Below are positions 1-7,825 of a DNA stretch of 14,185 bases, piece by piece (positions within the stretch are counted from its first letter, which is position 1; each line of letters opens with the position of its first letter). Both the position numbers and the translations under genes were made by a program. Origin of the DNA: an uncultured Clostridia bacterium (GTDB taxonomy: Bacteria; Bacillota; Clostridia; UMGS1883); NCBI GenBank assembly GCA_947629615.1, contig CANRER010000024.1, forward strand, positions 1-14,185, written 5' to 3'. The notes under the pieces were generated by a model. It was not told the DNA's origin. It saw nothing but the letters and a program-made list of their open reading frames with translations, and ran no database searches.

Positions 1-47
1 GTTGTAAAGAGTTTTTTGGCAAATATTTAGCTTTTGGAGGCGAGAGT

Positions 48-278
48 GTGTCGAACAGGAGCGCGGATTTCCGTCAAAAGGAGGTCATCAGCATAACCGA
101 GGGGCGGCGGCTGGGCTATATCAGCGACGTGGAGATAGATTTTGAAAAGGGCGTTATCGAGTCGGTGATAATCCCCGGTCCAAGCAGGTTTTTCGGCCTT
201 TTCGGCTCGGGCGAGGACCTCAGGATACCGTGGAGCAGCATATACAAAATAGGCGACGACCTGATTTTGGTAAAATAG
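48..278 (+). CDS. YlmC/YmxH family sporulation-associated PRC-barrel protein
   Basis: A 76-residue soluble protein that fits the YlmC/YmxH family of Firmicutes in length and sequence. These are small single-domain PRC-barrel proteins, many linked to sporulation by expression, with no settled biochemical role. Visible family traits are an N-terminal stretch containing EVISITEGRRLGY, a beta strand around DVEIDFEKG, and a C-terminal IPWSSIYKIGDDLILVK, which resembles the conserved IPW-x5-IG-x-D-x-ILV ending. The GTG at 48 is chosen because GGAGG at 36-40 sits seven bases before it and no other start fits as well. The sequence before the gene is cut by the window edge, so its promoter and upstream partner are unknown. 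The next gene has its own promoter, so this gene is probably not co-transcribed with it by design. The family call is fairly secure and the function is not. Confidence 0.85.
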   Translation: MSNRSADFRQKEVISITEGRRLGYISDVEIDFEKGVIESVIIPGPSRFFGLFGSGEDLRIPWSSIYKIGDDLILVK

Positions 279-306
279 GGAAGGGAAAGCGGCGGTCATT
301 TGCTTA

Positions 307-335
307 TTGACTTTTCGGCGAAGGTGATATATAAT
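307..335 (+). promoter_or_regulatory. Sigma-A type promoter for the DUF6273-like gene
   Basis: TTGACT at 307-312 and TATAAT at 330-335 are separated by exactly 17 bases, which predicts a transcription start near 342. It lies between the YlmC-like stop codon and the start of the next gene, on the same strand. Only one base departs from the consensus hexamers. Confidence 0.8.
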
Positions 336-382
336 GTACAGGTACGAATAAATTATTACTTACGGAAACGGCGGTGACAAGC

Positions 383-2452
383 GTGAAACTCACAAGGCGC
401 ATTTGGGCTCTGCTGCTCTGCGCGCTGCTGCTGCCCGCGGCCGCGGGCCGGGCGGCCTCGGCGGGAACGGTTCTTCGCAAGGGCAACTATGTAACCCTCG
501 GCAGCTATATGGGCGAACCGATAGTCTGGCGCTGCGTGGGCGAGGACGAGAACGGAATACTGCTCATAAGCCGCGACATACTGTGCTTTAAGGCCTACGG
601 CTCCGCCTCGGGCCGGTGGGACAAGTCGTTCCTGCGCGAATGGCTGAACTCCGCCGACGCTTCCGTTGCGTGGAGCGGCCCCGCGCCCGACGCCTCCGTC
701 ACCGACGGCAACGCCTACGCCGCCGAGGCGGGCTTTCTCACGGGCTTTTCCCCCGAGGAGGCCGCGCTGATAAAGACGGTCGAGCAAAAGAGCGTTATCA
801 ACGGCCTTGACGCCGCCGACGCCGCCGTGGGCGAAAGCGTGCACGTATACAGCTCGAACGGCCTTCTGGCCGACACGGTTCAAAACTACGCAGACGCGTT
901 CGGCGTTATGACAGAGGACAAGGTTTTCTGCCCAAACATCGAGCAGATGGAGATAATGGCCTCGTTTTACCCGTCGGAGGTCATCGCCGAGCCGAGGGCC
1001 TCGGCGGTGGAGCAATCAGGCAACGCCAAGAACGCCGAAAACCGCAGCAACAATTACTACTGGCTCAGGGACGGGCTGGGCAACACCGAGTTCCCCGCCG
1101 TGGCCCGCTGCATTTTCCCGAACGGCAGGGCTCTGTTTTCGGACGTGGACGACGGCTCCGTCGGCGTGCGGCCCGCGATATATCTCGACAGCCGCCAGAC
1201 GGCGGTTTCGGGCAAGGGCTACGAGGCCTCGCCCTACGTGCTTGCGCCGTCGGGGCGGAGCTACGCGCCCGCCAAGGGCTCGCCGGCCCGCGCCCTCGCC
1301 CGCGAGAGCGCGCAGGGGGCTTTTTCCTCCGTGACCGAAGGAGATTACCTTTATATGGGTACGGCCTACGGCGAGGACATACTTTGGCGCTGTGTGGACA
1401 TAACGCCGAACGGCCCGCTCATGCTCAGCGACAAGATACTCTTTTTCCGCGCCTTCGACGCTTCGGGCGGCGAGCATAACGACCCGCGCCGCAACTCGCT
1501 CGGCGGCAACTGCTGGGAAACCTCCACCCTCCGCGCGTGGCTGAACTCGAACGAGGGCGAGGGCGACAAGTCTTGGCCCTCGAACAACCCGCCCTCGTCC
1601 GAAAGAACGGGCGGCAGCAACGGCTATTCCCGCCAGAGCGGCTTTCTGACGTTTTTCTCCCCCGAGGAGCTCAACTGCGTAAAGCCCTCGTGGGTGCGCT
1701 CGACGATAAACGTGCTGGATATAGACGAAAACACCGTCGGCTCAAGGGCCGAATCCATGCGCCGCAACATCGCCGTTGCGGCGAACAGCCCCGAGGCCTA
1801 CGCAGGCGACAGCTGGGATACGTTCTTCCTTCTCAGCATAAGCGAGGCGCGGAACCTGAAGAACGCCTTCGGAACGGATATTCTGGCCGTTCCCACGCCC
1901 GAGGCGCTGAACCTCAACGAGGTCAGCTCGGACGAAAAATCCGCCGACATGACGGCCTCGTGGTGGCTGCGCGACGCCGACGGTCAGGCGGCCGACCCCT
2001 TCGGCGTTCGCGTAATAACGCAGGACGGCTGGGTTGACAGAGATGACGCGAGCAGTCCCGGCGTGGGCGTGCGCCCCGCCTTTTACCTGAATATCGACGC
2101 CGCCGCCTTCGTTTCGGGCAGCGGCGGCTACGACGACCCCTACCGCCTCGGCGGCCACTCCTACGGCGAATGGTTCGTCGCGAAGGAGCCCGGCTGCGCC
2201 GAGCAGGGCGTGCGTCGGCGAATATGCGCCGTCTGCGGCGGGGCCGACGAGGAGCCCATTCTCGCCGTCGGCCACTCGTTCGGCAAGGCAAAGACCCGCC
2301 CCGATGGGCTTTTCACCGTGAGCGAAAGAACCTGCGAGCGCTGCGGCGCGGTCCACGCCGAAAGGCGGCTCGGCCTGCCCGCCGTCGCCGTCGGCACGGT
2401 TCTGCTTTTGGCCGCCGCGCTTTGGGCGGCGCACCGCGTGATTAAAAAATAA
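383..2452 (+). CDS. Secreted, membrane-anchored protein with two DUF6273-like modules and a Cys-rich tail
   Basis: Probably exported and held on the outer face of the membrane. With the start at 383 the 689-residue protein begins with a basic stretch and a hydrophobic signal peptide (MKLTRRIWALLLCALLL, likely cut near residue 27). Two homologous modules follow, at about 32-270 and 315-573. Each has a WRCV element, a Trp/Leu-rich LR-x-WLNS element, an FSPEE element, a [YW]WLRD element and a GVRPA[IF]YL ending, which is the pattern I associate with DUF6273. The tail (about 592-658) carries two CxxC pairs and a degenerate H-x5-W...C-x4-G...C-x2-CG repeat common in clostridial surface proteins. 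A transmembrane helix (about 665-683) ends in a short positive tail. A GTG at 374 is also in frame. I prefer 383 because GGCGGTGA at 370-377, close to the GGAGGTGA consensus, sits five bases before it. No enzymatic residues are recognised and the function is unknown. Confidence 0.8.
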   Translation: MKLTRRIWALLLCALLLPAAAGRAASAGTVLRKGNYVTLGSYMGEPIVWRCVGEDENGILLISRDILCFKAYGSASGRWDKSFLREWLNSADASVAWSGPAPDASVTDGNAYAAEAGFLTGFSPEEAALIKTVEQKSVINGLDAADAAVGESVHVYSSNGLLADTVQNYADAFGVMTEDKVFCPNIEQMEIMASFYPSEVIAEPRASAVEQSGNAKNAENRSNNYYWLRDGLGNTEFPAVARCIFPNGRALFSDVDDGSVGVRPAIYLDSRQTAVSGKGYEASPYVLAPSGRSYAPAKGSPARALARESAQGAFSSVTEGDYLYMGTAYGEDILWRCVDITPNGPLMLSDKILFFRAFDASGGEHNDPRRNSLGGNCWETSTLRAWLNSNEGEGDKSWPSNNPPSSERTGGSNGYSRQSGFLTFFSPEELNCVKPSWVRSTINVLDIDENTVGSRAESMRRNIAVAANSPEAYAGDSWDTFFLLSISEARNLKNAFGTDILAVPTPEALNLNEVSSDEKSADMTASWWLRDADGQAADPFGVRVITQDGWVDRDDASSPGVGVRPAFYLNIDAAAFVSGSGGYDDPYRLGGHSYGEWFVAKEPGCAEQGVRRRICAVCGGADEEPILAVGHSFGKAKTRPDGLFTVSERTCERCGAVHAERRLGLPAVAVGTVLLLAAALWAAHRVIKK

Positions 2453-2472
2453 GGCCGGCAACGGAGCCGGCC
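2453..2472 (+). other. Short GC-rich stem-loop between two genes
   Basis: GGCCGGC and GCCGGCC form a perfect 7-bp stem around the loop AACGGA, starting directly after the TAA of the upstream gene. No T-run follows it, so it is a poor intrinsic terminator. It may protect mRNA ends or weaken read-through into hydF. No separate hydF promoter was seen. Confidence 0.5.
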
Positions 2473-2492
2473 CCGATAAGGAGCGAAGCTGT

Positions 2493-3689
2493 ATGGCTTC
2501 ATTGAACGACACCCCCTCCGCGAACAGAATACACATCGGCTTTTTCGGCCGCAGAAACGCCGGCAAAAGCAGCCTTGTAAATGCCGTGACGGGGCAGGCC
2601 CTGTCGCTTGTTTCGGACGTTAAGGGCACCACCACCGACCCCGTTAAAAAGGCGATGGAGCTTTTGCCTCTCGGCCCGGTGGTCATTGTCGATACCCCCG
2701 GCATAGACGACGAGGGCGAGCTTGGCGGCATGAGAGTCAAGCGGGCGCGGCAGACGCTGAACAAAATCGACGCCGCGGTGCTGGTGGTTGACGCCACGCT
2801 CGGCCTTTACCCCGAGGACAGGGAGCTGATAAGGGCCTTTGAGGCCCGCCGCCTGCCGTATATCGTCGCCATGAACAAGGCCGACCTTCTCGCCTCTCCC
2901 CCCGAGGGGGGAATGTCCGTCAGCGCGGTGAGCGGCGCGGGCGTGGCCGAGCTGAAGGAGGCTCTGGCGCGGCTGATAAAGCCCGAGGGCGGCGGCAGAC
3001 GGATAATCGGCGACCTGATAAGCCCGCTCGATACCGTTATGCTTATCACGCCAATCGACTCCGCCGCCCCCAAGGGCAGGCTCATTCTCCCGCAGCAGCA
3101 GACAATCCGCGACATACTGGACGCCGGGGCTCTCGCCGTGGTGACGAGGGAAATCGAATACAAAAGCGCGTTAAGCTCGCTCGCCAAAAGGCCGCGCCTC
3201 GTTGTGACCGACAGCCAGGCCTTCGGGCGGGCCGCCGCCGAAACACCCGAGGACGTTATGCTGACCTCGTTTTCGATATTGATGGCGCGGTATAAGGGCT
3301 TCCTTGAAACGGCGGTGCGCGGCGCGGCCGCTCTCGACCGCCTGAAGGACGGCGACAGAGTGCTTATATCCGAGGGGTGCAGCCACCACCGCCAGTGCGA
3401 GGACATCGGCACCGTTAAGCTGCCCCGCTGGCTTCGCGAGCATACGGGCAGGGAGCTTGTTTTGGAGCACAGCTCCGGCACGGAGTTCCCCGAGGAGCTT
3501 GGCGGCTATGCGCTCGTCATTCACTGCGGAGGCTGTATGCTCACCGAAAGGGAAATGCTCTACCGCATGGGCTGCGCCGAGGAGCAGGGCGTACCCTTCA
3601 CCAACTACGGCGTTGCCATAGCGCATATGCACGGCATACTGCGCCGCTCGCTGGAAATTCTGCCCGAGGTGCGGGCGCTGCTCGACTAA
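2493..3689 (+). CDS. hydF: [FeFe]-hydrogenase H-cluster maturation GTPase HydF
   Basis: HydF is the cytoplasmic scaffold on which HydE and HydG products assemble the 2Fe precursor before transfer to the [FeFe]-hydrogenase. The 398-residue protein has the expected order. First comes a Ras-like GTPase with P-loop GRRNAGKS (19-26), a GTTTDP switch I region (45-50), DTPG (67-70), NKAD (128-131) and a probable G5 SAVSG (144-148). A dimerisation region follows. Last is the iron-sulfur domain with CSH (296-298) and HCGGC (344-348), giving cluster ligands Cys296, Cys345 and Cys348. The 45-residue gap is at or just below the lower edge of the family pattern CxH-x46-53-HCxxC. The ATG at 2493 follows AAGGAG at 2478-2483. 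Lgt begins 18 bases after the stop, so the two are probably co-transcribed. No hydE, hydG or hydrogenase gene is in the window. All key residues are present. Confidence 0.95.
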   Translation: MASLNDTPSANRIHIGFFGRRNAGKSSLVNAVTGQALSLVSDVKGTTTDPVKKAMELLPLGPVVIVDTPGIDDEGELGGMRVKRARQTLNKIDAAVLVVDATLGLYPEDRELIRAFEARRLPYIVAMNKADLLASPPEGGMSVSAVSGAGVAELKEALARLIKPEGGGRRIIGDLISPLDTVMLITPIDSAAPKGRLILPQQQTIRDILDAGALAVVTREIEYKSALSSLAKRPRLVVTDSQAFGRAAAETPEDVMLTSFSILMARYKGFLETAVRGAAALDRLKDGDRVLISEGCSHHRQCEDIGTVKLPRWLREHTGRELVLEHSSGTEFPEELGGYALVIHCGGCMLTEREMLYRMGCAEEQGVPFTNYGVAIAHMHGILRRSLEILPEVRALLD

Positions 3690-3707
3690 ATTGACGGAGG
3701 TTTTTTC

Positions 3708-4538
3708 GTGAACAGCATCGCCTTTCCCCGCTTGGGGCTGAAATTTGACATAGACCCCGTGGCGATCCCCTTCGGCGGCGGCGGGGTGCGTTGGTACGGC
3801 ATAATCATCGCCTCGGGAGTCGTTCTGGCTCTGCTTTTATGCTCGGCTCTGTTCCGCCGCCGAGGGCTCGACCCCGAGCTGCTGGCGGACTTCATGATTT
3901 GGGCGCTGCCCATAGGCATAATAGGGGCGCGGGCCTATTACGTGTTCTTTTCGTGGGATTATTACAGGGATAACCCCGCCGAGATAGTGCGTATATGGGA
4001 GGGCGGCATAGCGGTCTACGGCGGGATAATCGCCGGACTGGCCGTGGCCCTTGTCTTTTGCCGCGTCAAGGGGATAAGCTTCCTCCGCTTCGCGGACCTG
4101 TGCGCGCCGGGCGTAGCCCTCGGGCAGTGCATAGGCCGCTGGGGCAATTTCGTGAACGGCGAGGCGCACGGCGGCGAAACCGGCCTGCCGTGGGGAATGA
4201 GCATAAACGGCTCGGCCCCCGTGCATCCGACCTTTCTTTACGAAAGCCTGTGGAGCCTCGCGGGCTTGGCGCTGCTGCTCGCTGTGCTTCGCCTTTCCAA
4301 GAGTTCGGCCCCAGGCTTCGCCTTTTTTTCGTATCTGGCGTGGTACGGCGCGGGCCGCTTCTTCATCGAGGGGCTGCGCACCGACAGCCTCTACACCGCG
4401 TCGGGGCTGAGGGCCTCGCAGATAGTGGCCGTTATATGCGTCGCCGCCGGTGCGGCCGGGATAGCGGCGACGGCTGTGAGGAGCCGCCGCGAACGCGAAA
4501 AGGGCCGTGAAGAACGCGAAGAAAATGAAAAATGTTAA
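3708..4538 (+). CDS. lgt: Prolipoprotein diacylglyceryl transferase Lgt
   Basis: Lgt is a polytopic membrane enzyme that moves a diacylglyceryl group from phosphatidylglycerol to the lipobox cysteine of prelipoproteins, the first step of lipoprotein maturation. The 276-residue protein has the Lgt signature GRWGNFVNGEAHGG at 143-156 (Arg144, Asn147, Asn150 and Glu152 match conserved positions), an early VRWYG (Tyr30), HPTFLYES at 173-180 and a late GRFFIEGLRTDSL element (Arg224). Several hydrophobic helices are spread over the length, and the C-terminus is a charged Arg/Glu/Lys tail of about 20 residues. The position equivalent to the important His103 of E. coli is Tyr104 (IAVYGG). I recall this substitution in Gram-positive homologues. 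The GTG start has GGAGG at 3696-3700, seven bases upstream. It follows hydF closely but has no functional link to it, so the pairing probably reflects a shared transcript only. Confidence 0.96.
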   Translation: MNSIAFPRLGLKFDIDPVAIPFGGGGVRWYGIIIASGVVLALLLCSALFRRRGLDPELLADFMIWALPIGIIGARAYYVFFSWDYYRDNPAEIVRIWEGGIAVYGGIIAGLAVALVFCRVKGISFLRFADLCAPGVALGQCIGRWGNFVNGEAHGGETGLPWGMSINGSAPVHPTFLYESLWSLAGLALLLAVLRLSKSSAPGFAFFSYLAWYGAGRFFIEGLRTDSLYTASGLRASQIVAVICVAAGAAGIAATAVRSRREREKGREEREENEKC

Positions 4539-4565
4539 AAATTTATGACAATTACGGTTTGCGTA

Positions 4566-4594
4566 TTGACTTTATGATAAAAAAATTATAGAAT
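4566..4594 (+). promoter_or_regulatory. Sigma-A type promoter for the SLH-protein gene
   Basis: TTGACT at 4566-4571 and TAGAAT at 4589-4594 are 17 bases apart in an AT-rich stretch that contrasts with the flanking GC-rich genes. Transcription should begin near 4601 and leave a leader of about 50 bases before the ATG at 4651. No intrinsic terminator was seen between lgt and this promoter. Confidence 0.8.
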
Positions 4595-4603
4595 AGGCTG
4601 TGT

Positions 4604-4629
4604 AATAATCTGCGTTACACCTGATTATT
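4604..4629 (+). other. AT-rich stem-loop in the 5' leader of the SLH gene
   Basis: AATAATC (4604-4610) and GATTATT (4623-4629) are perfect inverted repeats with a 12-base loop. The stem lies at the predicted 5' end of the transcript, just before the AAGGAGA ribosome-binding site at 4634-4640. It could stabilise the 5' end of the message, as is known for some surface-layer mRNAs. The stem is short and weak, so this is tentative. Confidence 0.35.
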
Positions 4630-4650
4630 TTATAAGGAGAGATCACCGAA

Positions 4651-7600
4651 ATGAAAAATTTCAGAGTAGTTCTTTCGCTCATTCTCGCTCTGGCAGTCGC
4701 TTTTTCATGCCTGACCGCGTTCGCGGCGGACGGCGACGCCGAAAGCGAAAATGACGCCGAGAACGAAATCGTATCGGAATTTTCCGACGTCGATCCGGGT
4801 ACCGTTGAGGGCGAAGCGATAACCGAGCTTGCCCTGCGCGGTATTCTGACCGGCTACCCCGACGGCACCTTCCTGCCCGAGGGCAGCATAACCCGCGCCG
4901 AGTTCGCCGTCGTGATAACCCGCCTCGCCGGCCTTCAAGACTCCCTGCCCGACGACGCGGTAACGCATTTTTCCGACCTTGACGCCGACGACTCCTACAA
5001 ATGGGCCCGTCCCTACGTGTTCATGGCCATCGGTCAGGGCGTTATCTCGGGCTTTGAGGACGGCACCTTCCGCGCCGGCGAGCCCGTGACGTACGAGCAG
5101 GCCGTTAAAATGCTCATGTGCCTTCTCGGCTACGGCGATATATGCGAAAGCGAAACGAAGCGCCTTCAGGAGCTTAATTCCGCCAACACATGGTCCGTGG
5201 GCTACATCAACTACGCGAATACCGCCGGCCTTATAAAGGGGACCAACAGCAACGAGGTTGTCCGCACTCAGCCCGTGAACCGCGGCGTGGTGGCTCAGCT
5301 CGCCTATAACGCTCTCAGCGTTCCGCGCCTTCAGCAAACGCCCACCGGCACCTATAAGCCCGTGACCGGCGGCAGCAGCGGCAGCAGCGGCAGTAAGGGC
5401 GGCGGCAGCAACGGCCTCGGCAGCAGCGATACCTCGGTTGAAAGCGGCACCGTTACGGCCACCTATATCAGCGCCCTTGACGATGATCTGACCGAAAACG
5501 ACTACAACGAAATCACGATAAACGGCAAGGACACATACATGATTTCCGGCAAAATCCTCGACGACGTCGACCTTTACGACCTGCTCGGCCAAAGGGTTCG
5601 CATGACGTACGACGAAAGCGAGGATATGGTAACCGCCATTTCCGTGGCTACCTCAAAGAGCAATATTTTGACGGTTTATTCCGGCTACGTGAACGATTCC
5701 GAGCCTTATTTCCTTGGCGTTGACGGCAATACAATCCAGTATTGCAGCAACCCCGAAAAGGAAACCTCGCGCACCAAGTCGCTCGCCGGGTTCGACGTAA
5801 TCTTCAACGGCAAGTACATTAAGGACTTCAACGCCGAGGATCTGCTCAACGCCGACAGTCCCTACTACTTCACCAGCGGCAAAATCGAGTTCATTGAAAA
5901 CGGCAGCTATAAGACCGCGAAGATTTCCAACTACAAAAACTACGTCGTTAAGTCCACCGGCTCGACCGTCGGCTCCTCGTCGAGCAACACGATAACCGTG
6001 TTCTACAAGACCGGCGTTGACGCCCGCCTCGAATTTCAGCCCACCGGCGGCAGCGGCGAGTACGTTATATTCCGCCGCGGCGCGAAGGCCATAACCTCGC
6101 TGCGCGAGCTTTCCAAGTATGACGTTATAAGCCAGCTCACCTCGCCCGAGGACAGCGGCGGTATCCGCGTTCAGATAAGCGAGGTCACCCGCAACAGCCT
6201 CACCAACCAAGAGGTCACCGGCCTCGGCGGCGGCTACGGGGATATGATTGAGCTGAACGACAGACTGCTCCAGTATAACTACGAATACGTCAACTACGAC
6301 CCAGATCAGGACGGCGCGGATGAAAAGTACGACCTTGGCAAGGGCGACGAAAACATCAGCGTTTATCTCGACTTCGTCGGCCAGATAGCCTGCGTGGCGA
6401 TGAATACCACCACCGGCTCGGCCACCTCGTGGAAGTACGGCTACCTGCTTTACGCCGACAGAGACGGCCAGTCCGAATCGTCGAGCAGCGCGGTGAAGAA
6501 CAAGCCCGTCGAGTTCTATATGATGGACGAAACCGGCAATACCCGCTATTTCGACGCCAAGAGCAAAGTATACATCGACGGCGTTCAGTATAACAACACC
6601 AACAACGAAATACTCAGCAAGCTCAAGGCCAGCGCCGAGCTTGCCAACGATGCCTATTTAAGCCAGAACAGCGTCACCGAGCAGGAATATCAGCAGCCCA
6701 TAAGGTATAAGCTGAACAGCGCGGGGAACGTGGAGCAGATCGACACCGTCGCCGAAAACAACAAGCCCGGCAACGACGACCTCGATTGCGGCTTTGATTA
6801 CGACGGCGAGCAGACCTACCTTTCGGGCAGCCGCTTCAGCGAGTTCTCCGTCGGCAGCACAACGAAGATATTCTTCGTTCCCGATGACCGCGACGATTGG
6901 GATTCCTACTCGATGGGCACCTACAGCAATATGTTCACCCTCAACAGGAAGTACCATGTCGAGGCCTTCAACCTCAACTCCTCCGGCCGCGCGTCGATGG
7001 TTCTCCTTTACAAGCAGAACGACAGCGCGACATATAACTACAACTCCAGCTTCCTCATCGTTACCCGTCTTGAGTACAGCGACAACGAAACCGGCAGCAC
7101 AAACAAGCTCACCGGCTTCCTCTGCAACAGAAACTCTGTCGGCGTAACGCCCAGAACCTACGCCGTCAGCGAGGACGTTTCCGACGCCAAGTTCGACGCT
7201 ATCGACCGCGGCGATATCGTTCGCTTCCTGACGGACAGCAAGGGCAACATCAAGGATATTGACCTGTGGCTCGACGCCTCCGCCCCCATACAGGAGGAAG
7301 CCGCCGATTCGCTCGAGGAGGCTATCTCCAAGAGAACCCTCGTTTACGAGTCCGACACGGTTGGCACTCCCGAAGAGAGCGACAGCATCAGCGCGCCGTT
7401 CCGTCTGGCCTACGGCTCGGTAACAAGGCTTGAAAAGGACGACCCCTACTATATCACCGTGTCGCCCACAATCCCCGCCGATAATATCGACATGGAAACC
7501 GACGACACCACCACCGACAACAGCGTTGTAAGGCATAAGTTCGCCCCCGCCACTACCCACGTATATATTTACAACGGTAAGAAGGAGGCTCCCACTCACG

Positions 7601-7743
7601 CCTATATGAAGGACGTTCTGGATAACGACCTTATCAACGATTACGCCAACGCCGACATCAACGCCACCAGAGTCGTGACCTTTACCGTGAACAAGACCAC
7701 CGACAACAGCGGCTATCTGAGATTTATCTACATCATCAGATAA
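4651..7743 (+). CDS. S-layer homology (SLH) domain surface protein
   Basis: A 1030-residue secreted protein likely bound to the cell wall. It starts with a signal peptide (MKNFRVVLSLILALAVAFSC, cut after the AFA near residue 25). Three SLH repeats follow at about 44-95, 107-160 and 175-225. The first carries the TRAE motif at 81-84, known in the family to bind secondary cell-wall polymer. The second reads TYEQ and the third NRGV at the equivalent place, so they look degenerate. A Gly/Ser-rich linker (about 239-260) leads to some 770 residues rich in Asp, Asn, Ser, Thr and Tyr. Recurring short strands and elements such as RGDIVRFLTDSKGN suggest a beta-rich exterior domain, but I recognise no enzyme. 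The strong promoter, long leader with AAGGAGA and following terminator suggest a highly expressed single-gene unit. It may be an S-layer protein or another abundant wall-associated protein. Confidence 0.85.
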   Translation: MKNFRVVLSLILALAVAFSCLTAFAADGDAESENDAENEIVSEFSDVDPGTVEGEAITELALRGILTGYPDGTFLPEGSITRAEFAVVITRLAGLQDSLPDDAVTHFSDLDADDSYKWARPYVFMAIGQGVISGFEDGTFRAGEPVTYEQAVKMLMCLLGYGDICESETKRLQELNSANTWSVGYINYANTAGLIKGTNSNEVVRTQPVNRGVVAQLAYNALSVPRLQQTPTGTYKPVTGGSSGSSGSKGGGSNGLGSSDTSVESGTVTATYISALDDDLTENDYNEITINGKDTYMISGKILDDVDLYDLLGQRVRMTYDESEDMVTAISVATSKSNILTVYSGYVNDSEPYFLGVDGNTIQYCSNPEKETSRTKSLAGFDVIFNGKYIKDFNAEDLLNADSPYYFTSGKIEFIENGSYKTAKISNYKNYVVKSTGSTVGSSSSNTITVFYKTGVDARLEFQPTGGSGEYVIFRRGAKAITSLRELSKYDVISQLTSPEDSGGIRVQISEVTRNSLTNQEVTGLGGGYGDMIELNDRLLQYNYEYVNYDPDQDGADEKYDLGKGDENISVYLDFVGQIACVAMNTTTGSATSWKYGYLLYADRDGQSESSSSAVKNKPVEFYMMDETGNTRYFDAKSKVYIDGVQYNNTNNEILSKLKASAELANDAYLSQNSVTEQEYQQPIRYKLNSAGNVEQIDTVAENNKPGNDDLDCGFDYDGEQTYLSGSRFSEFSVGSTTKIFFVPDDRDDWDSYSMGTYSNMFTLNRKYHVEAFNLNSSGRASMVLLYKQNDSATYNYNSSFLIVTRLEYSDNETGSTNKLTGFLCNRNSVGVTPRTYAVSEDVSDAKFDAIDRGDIVRFLTDSKGNIKDIDLWLDASAPIQEEAADSLEEAISKRTLVYESDTVGTPEESDSISAPFRLAYGSVTRLEKDDPYYITVSPTIPADNIDMETDDTTTDNSVVRHKFAPATTHVYIYNGKKEAPTHAYMKDVLDNDLINDYANADINATRVVTFTVNKTTDNSGYLRFIYIIR

Positions 7744-7756
7744 CAGACAGAAGCAC

Positions 7757-7790
7757 GCGCCCGGGCGGCCCAGCGCCGTCCGGGGGCTTT
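7757..7790 (+). terminator. Rho-independent terminator after the SLH gene
   Basis: CCCGGGCGGC (7760-7769) pairs with GCCGTCCGGG (7775-7784), with one G-T wobble and a five-base loop. Two more pairs extend it after a mismatch. A short T-rich tract (CTTTCT, from 7787) follows. The position, 14 bases after the TAA, supports a terminator, although the T tract is short. Confidence 0.75.
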
Positions 7791-7825
7791 CTGTGTTCGG
7801 AGCTTATTTGAAAGGAAGTGGCTTT

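Noticed and set aside
2453..2472. Hairpin after the DUF6273-like gene as an intrinsic terminator
   Set aside because: The stem is perfect but no T-run follows, and hydF begins 20 bases later without a visible promoter.
4705..5592. Antisense open frame opposite the SLH gene (and similar ones at 6658-7599 and 1742-2797)
   Set aside because: They lie within clear plus-strand genes, lack ribosome-binding sites and have low-complexity Ala/Gly/Val composition.
7793..7825. GTG at 7793 as the rnc start
   Set aside because: It abuts the preceding terminator, has no Shine-Dalgarno sequence and adds 11 residues not expected in RNase III. The ATG at 7826 has a good site.
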